Assembly (NCBI GenBank): GCA_051453625.1
Contig: JBOZIK010000001.1
Span: forward strand, 91,766,190-91,813,271
Source: Welwitschia mirabilis
Taxonomy: Eukaryota; Gnetophyta; Gnetopsida; Welwitschiales
Length of the DNA: 47,082 bases
Direction: 5' to 3'
The notes beneath the pieces were generated by a model that saw only the letters and a list, made by a program, of their open reading frames with translations, was not told where the DNA came from and did not search any database. Both the position numbers and the translations under genes were made by a program. Shown here piece after piece: positions 45,336-47,082 of this stretch (positions within the stretch are counted from its first letter, which is position 1; every line of letters begins with the position of its first letter).

Positions 45336-45813
45336 CACACTACTAGAATGGAAGTAGACCCAAAATGTCATATCTCATTAAAGTCTATGAGATAAGACTT
45401 AGGTTTCTTTGCAAATAAAACTAGGAACCAAAAGTAAATAACAATGCAAGAAATAAAGATACAATGCAAGATGTAAGATGTAATCTAAACTAACATTCAA
45501 TGCAAAAAATAATCTTAATACTACTTTCTTTTCAGAGGCTACCCTTGATGATCTATGTTACCCAAGATATTATCAACAGATTAAGGGTAATCATAAAATC
45601 TACAATACAAATATGAAAACAAAATAAGATTTATATTAAGAAAAAGTAACAAGCATCTTGGTTACAAAACAATCGAGTCTGAATGGAGGATACACAGCCC
45701 TCCACCAAGTGCATGCCTTTCTGCAACACTTAAGATGAATCTCCCACCCTTCGATCTCCTATCACGAGAATGTCTGATGCAACAAAGATGAGAAGGAGAG
45801 TTGAGGAGGGTCT

Positions 45814-45821
45814 TATTTATA
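45814..45821 (-). promoter_or_regulatory. TATA box of the - strand LTR
   Basis: TTATAAATAAGACCCTCCTC on the - strand, a typical plant LTR promoter, with a CT-rich start region after it. Confidence 0.6.
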
Positions 45822-45875
45822 AGAAAATATAGTAGAAACGGACAAATAGTAGGTGCAATTAGGTGCATTTATAAA

Positions 45876-45882
45876 TGACTCA
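45876..45882. promoter_or_regulatory. TGACTCA bZIP-type site, proximal
   Basis: Palindrome-like TGACTCA about 55 bp upstream of the - strand TATA box, next to a 10-bp direct repeat TTAGGTGCAT-like (45850-45870). Confidence 0.4.
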
Positions 45883-45999
45883 GAAATGAATGAAATAGTT
45901 AATGAAATCTGTCAGAGTTAGTTACATGTCAGTATCATCCGAGATGTCATCCAGACAACAGTGAGGATGATAGTACATTATAAACTATTCTCAAAATGA

Positions 46000-46006
46000 T
46001 GACTCA
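46000..46006. promoter_or_regulatory. TGACTCA bZIP-type site, distal
   Basis: Second TGACTCA, about 180 bp upstream of the - strand TATA box, in the GC-richer U3 segment (45920-46070). Confidence 0.4.
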
Positions 46007-46600
46007 GCAGTCCACATCAGCAGTTGTCGTTCCACCTGTCATGGGAACGATGGAGGAGATGACGATCTTCTTTAATTCTTTCTTTGAAAATAAACTTAGC
46101 ATTTTTATCATGCTTAAAAGCTCTGTGCATTGGAAAGTGACTTTAATGCATTAAATTTGGATAAGAATCGCACTTTTCTAAGATTTCCTTTTGTATCTCC
46201 AAAATCCTCAGAATTACACTTAAACCTATATAAACATCCTGCAAAATAGCTCATAAAACCCTATTAAATAACTGTAAATTGGTAGCACAACATAGCCCTT
46301 TACTTAGCCTTTATTAGTCCCTGACAAATACCAAGAGGGAAAAATCATAATTGCAAGCAAATTTATTTTTTAAAGATAAACCTGGAAGTTATAAAATAGG
46401 CTCATAAAACACATCACATGGGTAGATAATAAGTAATGCATAATGTATATAAAAAATTTAAAAATTTTATGTTATGAAATATCTAAATTAAGTTGAAAAT
46501 TTTTGAAAAATTAGCCATGAAAATGGGTCTTTGCTCCTCCCCCTAAAGAAAAAGCAATATGTCCCATATTAAAAAATAAAGTAAAGAAAGTAAACGGGAG

Positions 46601-47082
46601 TGAGAAGATAGGTAAAAGAGGATAATTTTATAAATAAAGTATAAAGCTGAGTAAACTCAGATTATGAAATATTCTGACAAGTAAAGAAAAAGAGTGGACG
46701 ATAAAAATGTTTCATCACAAAAAGAACATGAACAATACTTACAAAACCAAAAATATGAAAAATAACATAAATTTATTGATAAAAAACTTATCTTAGCAAG
46801 AAATTATCTATTATTGAAAACTTAAAGAAAGAAAACATGCTAATAAAATATAGTAATAAATTTCAAATAACTAAACAAATCACAAAAGAAAACAAGAAGA
46901 ATGGGCATAAGATAATATAAACAAAAGATAGCTTACCAATCTAATATTTTAATCTAGAAAACTCCCATGAAATAAATCATAACATCACTTGATGTGAAAA
47001 ATGCATGACTTAATGCATAAAAATTTTATTTAATAAAGTAGTGATTATGACGATTCTAGAGTAAAAATTCTTAAGACAATAA
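46601..47082. other. AT-rich end of window, no gene recognised
   Basis: Would correspond to sequence upstream of the G-rich segment of the - strand Tat/Athila-like element, where integrase or an env-position region could lie. No integrase motif is visible in any frame. Confidence 0.4.

Larger units (their letters stand above)
45340..46600 (-). mobile_element. Tat/Athila-like LTR and 3' region inserted in the gypsy RT
   Basis: On the - strand, GGGACATATTGCTTTTTC then TTTAGGGGGAGGAGC (46540-46570) is the G-rich segment typical of the end of Tat/Athila internal regions. It is followed by AT-rich noncoding sequence containing TATTTTGCAGGATGTTTATA-like blocks (near 46240) seen in this lineage, then a promoter region (46060-45810) and transcribed R/U5 sequence down to about 45340. 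A 68-codon - strand frame (45662-45868) falls across TATA and R and is not a gene. The LTR start is not fixed. Confidence 0.6.

Noticed and set aside
45662-45868. 68-codon - strand frame with balanced composition
   Set aside because: Overlaps the LTR TATA box and transcribed leader; no domain, explained by LTR sequence.
1-47082. tRNA, rRNA or organelle insert
   Set aside because: No tRNA arm pattern, rRNA core or plastid gene sequence was recognised on either strand.

Overview
The window is plant nuclear DNA from a transposon graveyard. It is about 70% A+T, poor in CpG, broken by five N gaps, and shows no intact host gene. Nearly every recognisable signal is an LTR retrotransposon: Sirevirus-like Ty1/copia LTRs, Athila/Tat-type Ty3/gypsy polyproteins, a second gypsy lineage, and one LINE reverse-transcriptase scrap. 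Tat/Athila plus Sirevirus content points to an angiosperm. I do not name a species. All coding regions carry many stops and frameshifts; most short open frames are chance or lie inside LTRs.

Layout. 1-1204: + strand Sirevirus-like LTR with an array of GGGCGACCGC-type motifs, TATA box, U5 hairpin and primer-site remnant. 1330-2630: AT-rich, with a ~67-bp minisatellite. 2629-2830: GC-rich island of unknown origin. 2860-6520: two tandem copies of a ~1.8-kb unit. 7030/7380-20420: a nearly complete Athila-type element on the - strand (3' LTR, integrase, RNase H, RT, protease, gag, 5' LTR), with several tandem duplications, three of them codon multiples. 20421-25240: nothing recognised, then a GA-rich tract. 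25241-25560: LINE RT fragment. 25600-38640: a second, older - strand Athila-type element (LTRs near 25.6-27.3 and 37.1-38.6 kb; integrase, RNase H and the C-terminal half of RT between). Its RT is cut at 32795 by a - strand Sirevirus 3' end (LTR, PPT, second purine motif, env-position ORF), and a third Sirevirus-like LTR (+) lies at 35213-36270. The gag-protease-RT N-terminal half of this Athila element is missing.

38690-39110: end of a short + strand LTR with an initiator-Met-tRNA type primer site. 39478-41850: unrecognised - strand broken ORFs with intron-like splice signals and a TATA box. 42015-43200: an unusual higher-order tandem array (20-bp subunits in ~150-bp units, two units enlarged by one subunit) in the apparent U3 of a + strand gypsy LTR with TATA and a TTTGGCAC primer site. 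43800-45335: + strand gypsy gag zinc knuckle, protease and RT. 45340-46600: a - strand Tat/Athila-like LTR and 3' region inserted into that RT. 46600-47082: AT-rich remainder.

Nothing here works as a gene system today. The interest lies in the nested insertion history, the family-specific motif arrays in three diverged Sirevirus-like LTRs, the 20/150-bp array between divergent TATA boxes, and the intron-bearing antisense ORF set. All domain calls are my own reading of translated fragments, without database search.
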